From JANMCE01 sp963791625 (GTDB lineage: Bacteria > Actinomycetota > Acidimicrobiia > Acidimicrobiales > Ilumatobacteraceae), in NCBI GenBank assembly GCA_963791625.1, contig CAWBTA010000006.1, positions 682,001 through 746,000 on the forward strand: DNA of 64,000 nt, in the 5' to 3' direction. How positions within the stretch are numbered: the stretch's first letter is position 1; the number at the start of each line of letters is the position of its first letter. Made by a program: the position numbers and the translations under genes. Positions 43,674-52,290 of the stretch are shown here, in pieces. The notes beneath the pieces are model-generated. The model was not told where the DNA came from, made no database searches, and saw only the letters and a program-made list of their open reading frames with translations.

Positions 43674-44971
43674 ACACGGTCATTGCTGACCCGGTATCGA
43701 CCGCGCCGCCCTCCGGCGGGATCCGCGCCTTCACCGATCGTTTCGGACGAGGGACCAAAGCGCTCGTCGTCGCCGTCGCTCTCGTTGGCGTGTTGGGCGG
43801 CGTTCGGATCGCCACCGACACCAACGACCTCACGTCCAGCGGCACGAGCGGCGCCGCGCTGCGTGTCGGAATGCCGATCCTGTTGGCCGGTCTGGCCGCG
43901 CTGTACGCGGAGCGTTGTGGGGTGATCAATATCGGGGTCGAGGGGATGATGGTGCTCGGCACGTGGTTCGGTGCCTGGGGCGGCTGGCGGTTCGGGCCGT
44001 GGGCCGGGGTGTTGATCGGCATCATGGGCGGCATGCTCGGCGGACTCGTCCACGCGGTCGCCACCGTGAAGTTCAACGTCAACCACATCGTGTCGGGCGT
44101 GGCCATCAACATCCTCGGTCCGGGCATCACCCGCTTCCTCTCCGAGACCGTGTTCGAAGGCGTTGCCGGCGGGGGCGCCACGCAGTCGCCGCGGGTCGCG
44201 ACGCTCGGCCGATTCACGGTCCCAATCGTCGCCGGAGGCAAGGTCGGCAGGTGGCGCTCGCCCGATGTCCTCGGCTGGCTCGAACACCGGGGTTGGTTCC
44301 TGATCTCCGACGCCGCTGGCCTTGGGAAGGGTTTCGTGGCGGACATCTCGTGGCTCACCCTCTTGATCCTTGCGCTTGTTCCGTTCTCGGCCTTCGTGCT
44401 GTGGAAGACCCGATTCGGTCTGCGCCTCCGAGCGGCGGGGGAGCATCCGGCTGCGGCCGACACGTTGGGGGTGTCCGTCATCCGCATGCGCTATCTGGGC
44501 ACCATGATCTCGGGCGCGCTGGCCGGTCTTGCCGGCGCGTTCATCGTCATCGTGCAGACCGGTATCTATAAAGAGGGCCAGACCCAAGGGCGCGGCTTCA
44601 TCGGCATCGCGGCCATGATCTTCGGGAACTGGCGACCGGCCATGACACTGGTCGGGTCGCTGCTCTTCGGATCCGCCGACGCGTTGCAACAACGGAGCGA
44701 GTCAACCGTTCACGCACTCTTGGCCGTCATTGGCGTCGTACTGATCGTGGGCGCGCTGCTCTCACTCTGGCGCCGTCGATTCACCAGAGCCGGGGTGATG
44801 GCGGCCATCGCCGCGGGGTTCCTGCTCTGGTACAACCAGTCCAGCACCATCCCCTCGGCATTCCTGCAATCCACCGGCCACCTCGCCACGCTCATCGTCC
44901 TGATCTGGTCAACCCAACGACTCCGGCCTCCCGCTGCCGAGGGCGTGCACTTCCGCAAGGGCGAAACATAA
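43670..44971 (+). CDS. Nucleoside-type ABC transporter permease (second)
   Basis: A 433-residue BPD_transp_2 permease. The loop YAERCGVINIGVEGMMVLG is near residue 80, VNHIVSGVAINILGPG follows, and the energy-coupling loop is RGFIGIAAMIFGNWRP. It is longer than usual at both ends, with a 35-residue polar N-terminus and extra C-terminal hydrophobic segments (WRRRFTRAGVMAAIAAGFLL). ATGA overlap with the first permease. It ends the operon; 129 bp of gap with a DosR-like box follow. Confidence 0.92.
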   Translation: MNTVIADPVSTAPPSGGIRAFTDRFGRGTKALVVAVALVGVLGGVRIATDTNDLTSSGTSGAALRVGMPILLAGLAALYAERCGVINIGVEGMMVLGTWFGAWGGWRFGPWAGVLIGIMGGMLGGLVHAVATVKFNVNHIVSGVAINILGPGITRFLSETVFEGVAGGGATQSPRVATLGRFTVPIVAGGKVGRWRSPDVLGWLEHRGWFLISDAAGLGKGFVADISWLTLLILALVPFSAFVLWKTRFGLRLRAAGEHPAAADTLGVSVIRMRYLGTMISGALAGLAGAFIVIVQTGIYKEGQTQGRGFIGIAAMIFGNWRPAMTLVGSLLFGSADALQQRSESTVHALLAVIGVVLIVGALLSLWRRRFTRAGVMAAIAAGFLLWYNQSSTIPSAFLQSTGHLATLIVLIWSTQRLRPPAAEGVHFRKGET

Positions 44972-45000
44972 ACGATCCACTGCCCGGCCACGGTCGGCGA

Positions 45001-45020
45001 TTCGGGCCCTAAGTCCTGAG
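45001..45020. promoter_or_regulatory. DosR-like box upstream of the small stress-type operon
   Basis: TTCGGGCCCTAAGTCCTGAG matches 16 of 20 positions of the DosR consensus, the best full-length match in the window. It ends 80 bp before the 45101 start. Next to it, GTCCC (45035-45039) and GGGAC (45043-45047) form a second, outward-ordered pair, so there may be two operator units. Confidence 0.5.
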
Positions 45021-45100
45021 GACAGCGCCGGTTAGTCCCTTGCGGGACAAATCGATCGGACGGAGAATCGAGGTACAGCGTCCGAGTCAAGGAGAACCTC

Positions 45101-45400
45101 ATGCCGTCATCGAGGGTGCCTGAGGAAAGTCAGGCAGTACTGGCTGTACGAGTGTGGTACGCCACAACAAGCGAGATCGAGGCACCTACCGATTCGGTCG
45201 TGCTCACTCGAGATGAAATGATCCTGCTCGAACGAGTTCTGCACGGCTATGTCAGCGATCTTCGAATGGAGATCGTGGCGACCGACAATCCAGGTATGCG
45301 TCGCGACCTTCGGGAGGAGGAGGCGATGCTGCTCAACCTGTTGGGTCGGCTTGAGCCGCTTCGGTCCGGTCAGTCTGACGCTCTCCCACAGTCGGTGTGA
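45101..45400 (+). CDS. Small helical protein of unknown function
   Basis: A 99-residue acidic soluble protein. After a 30-residue lead it forms two likely helices, TRDEMILLERVLHGYVSDLRMEI (split by residues 38-60) and RRDLREEEAMLLNLLGRLE. The spacing LERVLxxYxxDLRxEI with a following RxxLxxEExLLxxLLxRL resembles small actinobacterial stress-associated helical-hairpin proteins, but no named family is recognised. AAGGAG lies seven bases before ATG. The next gene, an F420-type reductase, starts 24 bp downstream and probably shares its transcript. Confidence 0.7.
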   Translation: MPSSRVPEESQAVLAVRVWYATTSEIEAPTDSVVLTRDEMILLERVLHGYVSDLRMEIVATDNPGMRRDLREEEAMLLNLLGRLEPLRSGQSDALPQSV

Positions 45401-45424
45401 TCGGTACGTCGAAGGAGAGAACCG

Positions 45425-45883
45425 ATGGCGACAACGACGATCAAGATGCCGGGCACGCCGGCACCCTGGATGAATGCGGCGGTGCGAGCGATGCTTCGCA
45501 CTCCCGGCTTGCGACGTGTGCTCGGCAAGATGTTCGCGATCATCACGGTCACCGGATTCAAGACGGGACGCCGCTACTCCACGCCCGTGCAACCCTTCCG
45601 CCACGGGGAGGACTGGGTCGTACTCTCGCAACGGATGAGGAAGTGGTGGCGAAACATCGCCGCCCAGCCACGTGTCGAACTCCTCATGCAAGGAAAGACA
45701 ATTGTCGGTCACGCCTTCGTGGCGGAGGAGGAGCAGGCGCATTCGGTTCTGTCGGACTGTCTGAGAGCCAACCCACGAGTGGCGAAGTTCTACGGCGTCG
45801 CGCCCGATGGCACAGGCCGCATTGATCCCGCCGACGTTACGCAACTTCTCGACCGCGTCGTCGTGATCGTTATTCGAACATAG
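45425..45883 (+). CDS. Deazaflavin (F420)-dependent nitroreductase family protein, DUF385
   Basis: A 152-residue split-barrel protein of the Ddn-like family, which uses reduced F420 to reduce quinones or nitro compounds at the membrane. TVTGFKTGRRYSTPVQPF (strands with GRKTGxxxxTP-type motif) and DWVVLSQRMRKWWRNIAAQPRVELL, here quoted in two parts split at RMRK, are the cofactor-binding stretches. GAAGGAGAG precedes ATG. Family members belong to hypoxia and oxidative-stress responses in mycobacteria. Its operon position behind the 45001 box fits that. Confidence 0.82.
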   Translation: MATTTIKMPGTPAPWMNAAVRAMLRTPGLRRVLGKMFAIITVTGFKTGRRYSTPVQPFRHGEDWVVLSQRMRKWWRNIAAQPRVELLMQGKTIVGHAFVAEEEQAHSVLSDCLRANPRVAKFYGVAPDGTGRIDPADVTQLLDRVVVIVIRT

Positions 45884-45904
45884 GTGTGAGGCCGGTCAGC
45901 CGAG

Positions 45905-46300
45905 ATGGACACGGAACAGCGCAGCCACTCTCGCCTCTTCGACCGACTGGCGATCGTCGCGATGGCTCTGGCGATGATGTCAGCGGTTGGGATTGCGGTG
46001 ATCGACGCGGGTTCTATCGCGGCTCGTGCGAACGGAGAAGTGCTTGCGTCGCGTCCGCTGTGGTTGCATACGTTCAGCATCTCGATCGCAACGCTTGTAA
46101 CCGCGGCCGCAGCCCGTTGGGGCGGCCGGCGGACTACCTCTCCGAACGCATCGGGCATCTACGCGATCTTGGCCGGACTGAACCTGACGGTGGTGGTCCT
46201 GAGCCGCGGCCACCCGGATTTTCGTTTCGCGCTCTTGGCGCTTCACACCGTTCTCGCCGCGCTTCTTGTGCTCATGAGTGTGATCGCTCGACAGACCTGA
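45905..46300 (+). CDS. Small four-helix membrane protein, unknown function
   Basis: A 131-residue protein with four hydrophobic segments (AIVAMALAMMSAVGIAVI, TFSISIATLVTAAAARW, YAILAGLNLTVVVL and LLALHTVLAALLVLMSVIA). No family is recognised. It starts 22 bp after the F420-type reductase and may be part of the same transcript. It is convergent with the MprF-like gene. Confidence 0.6.
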   Translation: MDTEQRSHSRLFDRLAIVAMALAMMSAVGIAVIDAGSIAARANGEVLASRPLWLHTFSISIATLVTAAAARWGGRRTTSPNASGIYAILAGLNLTVVVLSRGHPDFRFALLALHTVLAALLVLMSVIARQT

Positions 46301-46321
46301 CCGGTCCGTTTGTCTTCGAGA

Positions 46322-48568
46322 TCAAGAGCTGTTCTCCCGACGCGTCCTGCAATGGGCCATCGCGGTCGTAGCCGCGAACGCCACAAGCGCGGCCAGGAGG
46401 TGCTGGAGGTCGAAGAGGCGATGGTGGAACACGGCCGCGCCCGTCAGGAATGTGAATGCAGCGCCCGTCGTCCAACGCCGCATCCGAGGATCGGTGAAGC
46501 TCAGGGTCGTGGCGATCACGAGTGCCCAAGCCCCGGCTGAGGGGCCGGCGTCGCGAGTGGTGATGATCTCGATGGCCGTCGTGCTTCCTGACGACGATGC
46601 GATGCGTGCTCCGATGAAGACGATGATGCTGGCAACCCAGTCGCAACCGCAGAAGTAGGCAATGGTTCGCCTGGTGCCAAGTCGCCATTCCGCCACCGGG
46701 AGAGCCAGAAAGCAGAGCGCGACGTTGGCCCACCGGAAGCCCGGGCGGGTCTGCAGCATCAGCGCGGTGGCGAGTCGCCAGACTTGTAGGTGAACCAGGT
46801 CGTGCCAGCCGAGGCCGAACAGCCGGAAGAGGGCCGGGTGGCCGTTGCGGTCGATGGCGGTCGCGGCCATCAACCAGAGAGTCACGCTTTCGACCGCGAG
46901 CGTGAACGGCAGGCGTCTCGCCAGTCTAGCGGCGCGGACGCGGCGTTTCGTGAGGTCGGGAAGTTCTCCCGCGCGCATGATGGCCGCCGCGACTTTGGGC
47001 AGTTCGGTCTCGCTTCGGTATGCCAGGCATCGGGACTCCCATGTCGGGTTCCACTTGCTCTTGAATTGTTGGAGCCCTTGATAGTTGAAGGCCCGGTTGC
47101 CTTGGTCGTACAGCAGTCGTAGGGCCCGATCGGCCAAGCCGTCTCCGGTGATGTTCGCGAGGGGAGCGAGACCCAAAGTCATGCCGCGCATTCCTTCGTC
47201 GCGGAAGCGGTGGATAAGGGTGACGAACAGGTACTCCATGACCCCGTTGGGAGCGTCGGGGCGTCGTCGCATGAGGTCAAAATTCCCAATGCCGGACCGA
47301 TAGCTCGGAAGCACGTTGGCGAACCCGACGATGCGTCCTTCCGTGCGTTCTCGCACCACCAGTACCCTCGTCGCGCGCAGATACGCCGGGTCGAATTGAC
47401 CGAGTGTGAACGTCCGCTCTCGATGACTCCCATCGGCCATCCAGGCGTCGGACACATCACGAAGCTCGGCCATGGTGTCGTCATCGATTGGCTGGGGTAA
47501 CTCGACCACGTCCAGTCCGGCTCGTTCCACTCGTCTCAGTGCCGATCGGAGCTGTTTGTTCTCCTTCGCGTCGAGGTTCCACCCGCGCACGTCGATGATT
47601 GCTTCTTCACCGATCTTGAGCAGCTTCAATCCGGCGCCTTCAAGGGCCCGTGGGTTGTCGCCGACTTGGTGGAAGGCGGGAGTCCAACCGTTCAGCTCGC
47701 AAAGCTCCAGAAACTCGGTCACAACGTCCCGACATGAACCGGGCTCGCCGACTGGTTCGCCGAGAACGAGCGCTGTCGTTCCGACGACTTTGTAGCCGAT
47801 GAAAGCCTGTCGGTTGCGGGCCACGAGCCACGCCTTGTCGCTGAGCAGATGGAAGTACGCAAGTGGAGAATCGCCCCATGCCCCCAGTAACTCCTTCACG
47901 GTTTGTTGATCGGTGCGCGGTTGTTGCCACACCACGGTGGCGACGAGCCGGAACGCGGCCGCCAGGCCTACGCCGAGTGCGGCGATGCGTACTGAGTCGA
48001 TGAACCACGAGCCGTGCCGAGTGAGCGGCTCGACGGTGTTGGCCGGAAGTAACACCAAGAGACGCGCCGCCTCGCGAGCTGATTGCACGAGGGTGGTTGT
48101 GGTACGGAATTGGCGATCCAACAGGTACAGGCCGAGGGTGCCGTACAGGAAGGTTGTCAGTTCGCCGATGACCAGCAGTTGAACGCCTCGCCGGGCGAGC
48201 GCAGGATCAGAACGCGCCCTGAAATGGTGGCGGGTTCCAACGAGAAGGACGCCGAACCCCATGGTGGCGGCCAGGCCAAGCGCGTCTGCCTCCTTCACAT
48301 GGTGACCGGCCAGCGATGCGACCGTCACGATCAGAGCGAGCAGCCATGCATTGCGCTTGCCGTGCAGTAGTCCGCGAGTCACGAGGACCAATACCAGTCC
48401 GGCCACGAGGACGAGGAAGCGTGCACCAACGACCGCTTGGACGGCCCACCGGATCGCGATCGCCGTGGCGCGTACGTGGGTATGGCGGCCGGCAGCGAGA
48501 ACCATATCGGCCACGCCTGAACCCAACGCTCCGAAGGCGACGACGCGTCGCACATGGCGCGGCGTCAT
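46322..48568 (-). CDS. MprF-type phosphatidylglycerol lysyltransferase fused to a rhomboid-like domain
   Basis: A 748-residue membrane protein. Residues about 15-220 hold several membrane segments; about 230-560 form the DUF2156 GNAT-fold aminoacyl-transferase (SPLAYFHLLSDKAWLV, GYKVVGTTALVLGEPVG, VMEYLFVTLIHRFRDEG, FNYQGLQQFKSKWNPTWE), which moves an amino acid from tRNA to phosphatidylglycerol. The last 160 residues are a further membrane domain with GPSAGAW (Ser about 677) and DLQHLLAAL (His about 723), the Ser/His pattern of rhomboid proteases, plus HDLVHLQVWRLATAL. ATG 48568 overlaps the flippase stop (ATGA). Together they would add positive charge to lipids and resist cationic peptides. 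Confidence 0.8.
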   Translation of the reverse strand: MTPRHVRRVVAFGALGSGVADMVLAAGRHTHVRATAIAIRWAVQAVVGARFLVLVAGLVLVLVTRGLLHGKRNAWLLALIVTVASLAGHHVKEADALGLAATMGFGVLLVGTRHHFRARSDPALARRGVQLLVIGELTTFLYGTLGLYLLDRQFRTTTTLVQSAREAARLLVLLPANTVEPLTRHGSWFIDSVRIAALGVGLAAAFRLVATVVWQQPRTDQQTVKELLGAWGDSPLAYFHLLSDKAWLVARNRQAFIGYKVVGTTALVLGEPVGEPGSCRDVVTEFLELCELNGWTPAFHQVGDNPRALEGAGLKLLKIGEEAIIDVRGWNLDAKENKQLRSALRRVERAGLDVVELPQPIDDDTMAELRDVSDAWMADGSHRERTFTLGQFDPAYLRATRVLVVRERTEGRIVGFANVLPSYRSGIGNFDLMRRRPDAPNGVMEYLFVTLIHRFRDEGMRGMTLGLAPLANITGDGLADRALRLLYDQGNRAFNYQGLQQFKSKWNPTWESRCLAYRSETELPKVAAAIMRAGELPDLTKRRVRAARLARRLPFTLAVESVTLWLMAATAIDRNGHPALFRLFGLGWHDLVHLQVWRLATALMLQTRPGFRWANVALCFLALPVAEWRLGTRRTIAYFCGCDWVASIIVFIGARIASSSGSTTAIEIITTRDAGPSAGAWALVIATTLSFTDPRMRRWTTGAAFTFLTGAAVFHHRLFDLQHLLAALVAFAATTAMAHCRTRRENSS

Positions 48569-49632
48569 GCTCCGGTCGTCTCCTTGCGCAGAACGTGGGC
48601 CGTAATGGCGCCGATCGCCGCCGGGATCCACATTTCGAACAGGCGATAGAGCACGACCGCGGCGGCGGCTTTCGCTGTTGTTGCGCCGAAGCTTGACAAC
48701 ACTGCTCCCAATGAGACCTCGACGAAACCCAGACCCCCGGGGAAGATGCCAACGATGGTGAACAGGACCGACACCGCGTAGGCCACCAATGCAGTCACCA
48801 CGCTGTGGCCGGCGCCGACGGAGATCATGACCACCCAGAGCTCGAAGGTGCCGAGCGCTTCCAACGCGACCGCGTGGCCCAGCGCCACAGCGGCCATCCT
48901 GGGCCGTTCGCGAATGAGCGCCATTGCGTTGTACATCTCATCGGCCCCACGATGATCGTCGGGCGCTCGCGTCTTTGCGTTGGGGCGCAGCCGGACCATC
49001 ACGCGGCGAGGCAGTTGGTAGAGGCGACGCAACGTGGTGCGCGACCGCATCGCCACGATCAGGAGAGTGACGCGCGCAGCGAGATACAGACTGAAAACGA
49101 CGCTCGCGATCGCCTCCGACCGCGTCAACCGGCCGTCGACCCACACCACTGCCAACGCAGCGATCAGCACGACGGCGAAGGCCATCTCAAGAAGAACTGC
49201 GACGAGTAGATAGGCGGCTACGACCGGTCCGCGCCCGAGGCCGCGCCGTCGACCGTTGGCGAGAAACGTTGCCATGCCAGCCAAGCCACCGGACTTGGTG
49301 ACGAGGTTCAGGAAGTTCCCGGCCGTAGCCGGTGCCAGCAGGCTCAGCGGGCGAGTTCGGATGCCTGCAGCCCGCTGCGCCGACTCGTGCAGCAGCGCAA
49401 GGTTCACGAGCCAGAGCAGCATCGCAAGCGTCGCCAATCCCACCATGTCGAGCTTGGCGTGGCGGACCGCACGCCACGCTCCTGGCAACTCGGAACGGTT
49501 CTGCGCGACGAACACCGCGACAAAGAGCGCGAGGAACACCATCCCGACTCGTCTCGGCCAGCGCCGTTTGGTTTCGCTCGATCGGCCCTTGGCCGTGTCC
49601 TCCACCGACCGGGACGAACTCTCGATATTCAT
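48565..49632 (-). CDS. Lysylphosphatidylglycerol flippase-like membrane protein (YbhN/AglD family)
   Basis: A 355-residue integral membrane protein of the UPF0104/LPG_synthase_TM family with about eight segments. Conserved features include NFLNLVTKSGGLAGMATFL and the late GIFPGGLGFVEVSLGAVL followed by LYRLFEMWIPAAIGAI. This family corresponds to the flippase half of MprF. Here it is a separate gene coupled by ATGA to the lysyltransferase, so MprF function is split between two polypeptides. A DosR-like box lies upstream in the divergent gap. Confidence 0.85.
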   Translation of the reverse strand: MNIESSSRSVEDTAKGRSSETKRRWPRRVGMVFLALFVAVFVAQNRSELPGAWRAVRHAKLDMVGLATLAMLLWLVNLALLHESAQRAAGIRTRPLSLLAPATAGNFLNLVTKSGGLAGMATFLANGRRRGLGRGPVVAAYLLVAVLLEMAFAVVLIAALAVVWVDGRLTRSEAIASVVFSLYLAARVTLLIVAMRSRTTLRRLYQLPRRVMVRLRPNAKTRAPDDHRGADEMYNAMALIRERPRMAAVALGHAVALEALGTFELWVVMISVGAGHSVVTALVAYAVSVLFTIVGIFPGGLGFVEVSLGAVLSSFGATTAKAAAAVVLYRLFEMWIPAAIGAITAHVLRKETTGA

Positions 49633-49759
49633 CGCATCAATGCCTCATCATGGGCGGGCGGACACGGTTTCTCCGTTCAGCCTTGCGGTCGGCTCACCGC
49701 CACTCCAGGGTCGTTCGTCACAACTCGGAGGAAGCGACAGCCTCACTATCGGCGCATAT

Positions 49760-49776
49760 TTGGGGACCTCTGGCCC
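49760..49776. promoter_or_regulatory. DosR-like box in the divergent gap before 49845
   Basis: TTGGGGACCTCTGGCCC: the left half TTGGGGAC is an exact match to TTSGGGAC and the 14-bp core (49763-49776) matches about 10-11 positions. It ends 68 bp before the 49845 start and 127 bp from the flippase start. Confidence 0.45.
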
Positions 49777-49805
49777 TGCCAGGAGTCGCATCGGCGGGGC
49801 ACCCT

Positions 49806-49829
49806 GAAACAACGAAACAACGAAACAAC
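49806..49829. repeat. Three tandem copies of an 8-bp unit
   Basis: GAAACAAC is repeated three times without change, directly before the GGGAGGG ribosome site of the 49845 gene. It is A-rich in a GC-rich genome and could keep the leader unfolded or vary in copy number. Confidence 0.75.
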
Positions 49830-49844
49830 AGGGAGGGATTGTTC

Positions 49845-50198
49845 ATGAACGAAACGAAGAGTGCGTGGGAGCACGTCGGTGCCGACTTCAACAAGCTCGG
49901 AGCGAAGCTCAGGGATCATTTCGCAGAAGAGAAGAAGACGTCGACTTCGGCCGAGGCAGCGTCGTCGAAGGCGTCGCTGAAGGAATCAGTTGATCGGTTG
50001 GCCGAAGCGCTTGCCGACGCCTTCGAGGCCATGGCGAAAGCGTCCAAAGACGATGAAGTGCGCGGCGACGTCAAGCAGGTTGGGCGATCTCTGAGCAATG
50101 CACTGGGTGTCACGTTTGAAGAAGTTGGCGACGACATCGGCAGCGCGTTGCGACGGGCCGGTCAAACGAAGGATCATCCGGACAAAGACGTCCCGTAG
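49845..50198 (+). CDS. Small charged helical protein (LEA/CsbD-like in character)
   Basis: A 117-residue hydrophilic, Ala/Lys/Asp/Glu-rich protein predicted to be almost all amphipathic helix (SAWEHVGADFNKLGAKLRDH, then SVDRLAEALADAFEAMAKAS, then VKQVGRSLSNALGVTFEEVG). It lacks Cys and ends in a charged tail. The pattern resembles stress proteins that coat membranes or other proteins in drying or starvation; no named family is recognised. GGGAGGG lies seven bases before ATG. A DosR-like box and the 8-bp tandem repeat lie upstream. Confidence 0.7.
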   Translation: MNETKSAWEHVGADFNKLGAKLRDHFAEEKKTSTSAEAASSKASLKESVDRLAEALADAFEAMAKASKDDEVRGDVKQVGRSLSNALGVTFEEVGDDIGSALRRAGQTKDHPDKDVP

Positions 50199-50217
50199 CG
50201 TTCGCCCCTGGCGACGG

Positions 50218-50946
50218 CTAACCCGCTGGTACGAGATGAGCGAGGGCGCTGAGCACTGCTGCGGAGTTGGTAATCGAGCCGAACAAAATTTGCAGGGCCA
50301 GAAGGCTGGCCTCGTGGTTGCTGCGGGGGAGGTCTTGGCCGATCGGTTCGGCTACACAGTCCTCGACGATAAGGCAGTGGTAGTCCCGGTACATCGCGTC
50401 GCGCAAAGTGGATTCGACACAGATACTTGTCGTGGCTCCAACGAACAGCAACGTGTCGATGCCGTCGGCCTGCAGCAGGTCGTGAAGGGCTGTCTCGAAG
50501 AAGCCGCTGAAGCGATGCTTCCAGACGACGAGATCTTCCGGGTGCGGTGTCAGTTCGTGGATGATTGCCGAGTTCCAGGTGTCCCGTACCAGGATCCGGC
50601 TCGCCGTGCCGTCGGGAGCAGTGACATGCTCCCCCACGTTGAAGAGGGAGTGCTTTCGCCAGTTGGGGGCATCCGGGGCTCCCGAGTCGGACAGGTCGGC
50701 CAGGAAGCCCATCTTGAGGTACACGATGCGCATACCGGCGGACCGAGCGGCATCGATCAGTCGGCCGGTCGGTTCGATCGCAGCCCGGATGCACGAGATG
50801 TCGATACCGGCCCGTTCGAACATGCCGCCGACCGCGGCGAAGTCGTTCTGCATATCGACCACAATGACGGCTGTTCGGGAAGGCACAGCGGTGACCGGTT
50901 CGTGTCTCGCGTCGATCGTGATTGAGTCGGAGCAGGCCAACATCAT
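50218..50946 (-). CDS. Isochorismatase-like cysteine hydrolase
   Basis: A 242-residue amidohydrolase fold protein. The catalytic triad is visible: Asp in VIVVDMQNDF, Lys in VVWKHRFSGFF and Cys in GATTSICVESTLRDAM. The last motif resembles ureidoacrylate and biuret-type hydrolases (RutB group), so a small amide or ureido compound is a likely substrate. Two adjacent ATGs (50946, 50943) are possible starts. It is convergent with the small helical protein gene, 19 bp between stops. Confidence 0.86.
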   Translation of the reverse strand: MMLACSDSITIDARHEPVTAVPSRTAVIVVDMQNDFAAVGGMFERAGIDISCIRAAIEPTGRLIDAARSAGMRIVYLKMGFLADLSDSGAPDAPNWRKHSLFNVGEHVTAPDGTASRILVRDTWNSAIIHELTPHPEDLVVWKHRFSGFFETALHDLLQADGIDTLLFVGATTSICVESTLRDAMYRDYHCLIVEDCVAEPIGQDLPRSNHEASLLALQILFGSITNSAAVLSALAHLVPAG

Positions 50947-51080
50947 CTCCCTTGTTCGACGTGTTCAACACTCTTGACCGCGACCATAGCGTGAGCTGAC
51001 CGGCATGGAGAGAAGGAGTGGGTCGAGGTTCAGGAAATCGTGGCCGCGGCTGGTACCTCGAAGGACGAAGCGTCGGAGGG

Positions 51081-52066
51081 TCAGGGGCCAAGAAGTGCGG
51101 CGGGGATGACAGCGACGCCGTCGGATCTTCGGTAGGCGTGCTTGCCGGTTGTGATGATCGCGACGTCAAGCATGTCAGGGCCGAGTCTGTCGCGAAGCCA
51201 TCGAAGATGTCGGACATCATCGTCGTTCACAATCGGTGAGAGTTTCACTTCTAACGCGACGCACCTGCCGTCACGTCGTTCGACGATGAGGTCCACCTCG
51301 TGGTCGCCGCGGTGCATCCGGAAGTGGGACACGCGGGCCTCGGAGCGTTGGGCGTACACGCGCACACTGAGTGCGACGAGCGATTCGAACAGCGCTCCGA
51401 GGAACGGCCCGTCTCGGAAGACCTTGCCACCCGCGTGGTCGCCGGATAGGAGAGCCGCCTCGTCGAGTCCCAGTAGCGCCACGGCGAGCGCTGGGTCGGC
51501 AAGATGATGCTTGGGTGATGCGGCGAGTTCGTTGAGGTGCGCGCGCGTCGGAGGCGACCGGTGAACTCCCGCACGCAGGGGAAGCCGGAGGCAACGATCT
51601 CGCCCGTGTAGGTCCTTAGATTGACCTCGGTCTCACCAGCAATGGGAGAGTGACGTCCTGTGAGCAGATCGGCGAGGCTGACCGACGGCTCATAGCCACG
51701 CTCAATGAGCGCCAACGGCCGCATCCGGAGTTGCAGGATACGGCCCGCTCCCGAGTGCCTGCCCGGATCGGGGACGGACGCCGAGCCGGTCAGCAAGAAC
51801 TGACCGGGCGTCGCGCCAGCGTCGACGGCGCGCCGAACCAGATCCCAAGTGAAAGGCAGGTACTGCCATTCGTCGAGCAGGACGCGTCGACCATCAAGGA
51901 TCCGATCAGGATCGGCCTCCACGAGGGCACGAACGGCTGGTGACTCCAAGCGGAACTCGGCGTCGACGCGTTCGGCGGTAGTGGCGCTCTTGCCCACACC
52001 TTTGGCGCCTTCGAGAGATATCGCTGCGACCCCGGCGAGGAGTTCGTCGAGCTCATCGTCGATCAC
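51081..52066 (-). pseudogene. Remnant of a DUF4143-type AAA ATPase (internal deletion and frame change)
   Basis: The N-terminal part has the AAA_14 Walker A EGAKGVGKSATT, Walker B RRVLLDEWQYLPF and LLTGSASVPD, then ASGFPCVREFTGRLRRA. Near 51547 the frame changes: the next frame gives HLNELAASPKHHLADPALAV and LLGLDEAAL, then FLGALFESLVALSVR and EVDLIVERRDGRCVALEVKL, the nuclease-like DUF4143 end. Intact relatives have about 100-150 further residues between these parts, so a middle segment has been deleted with loss of frame. Genes of this type are accessory and often mobile. It lies 225 bp from tRNA-Ala. Confidence 0.8.
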
Positions 52067-52290
52067 GCGTGGACGTACGAGCTCGAAGCGTGTCGCTCAC
52101 GGGCAGAGACTAGAGCGAAGTTCACATCCCCGGGCGATGTTTCTGTACATTCTCGGGCAATCTTGCTGCACGTATACGGGCGGCAAGAAGTGCTGAAACG
52201 CGCCTTCGGCCCTGTCCGCCGTCAGCGCTCGACGGGGGACGTCCAACCTTGCCTCGCAGGTACGTCGGCGAACGTCGGAAAACCGAAAAG

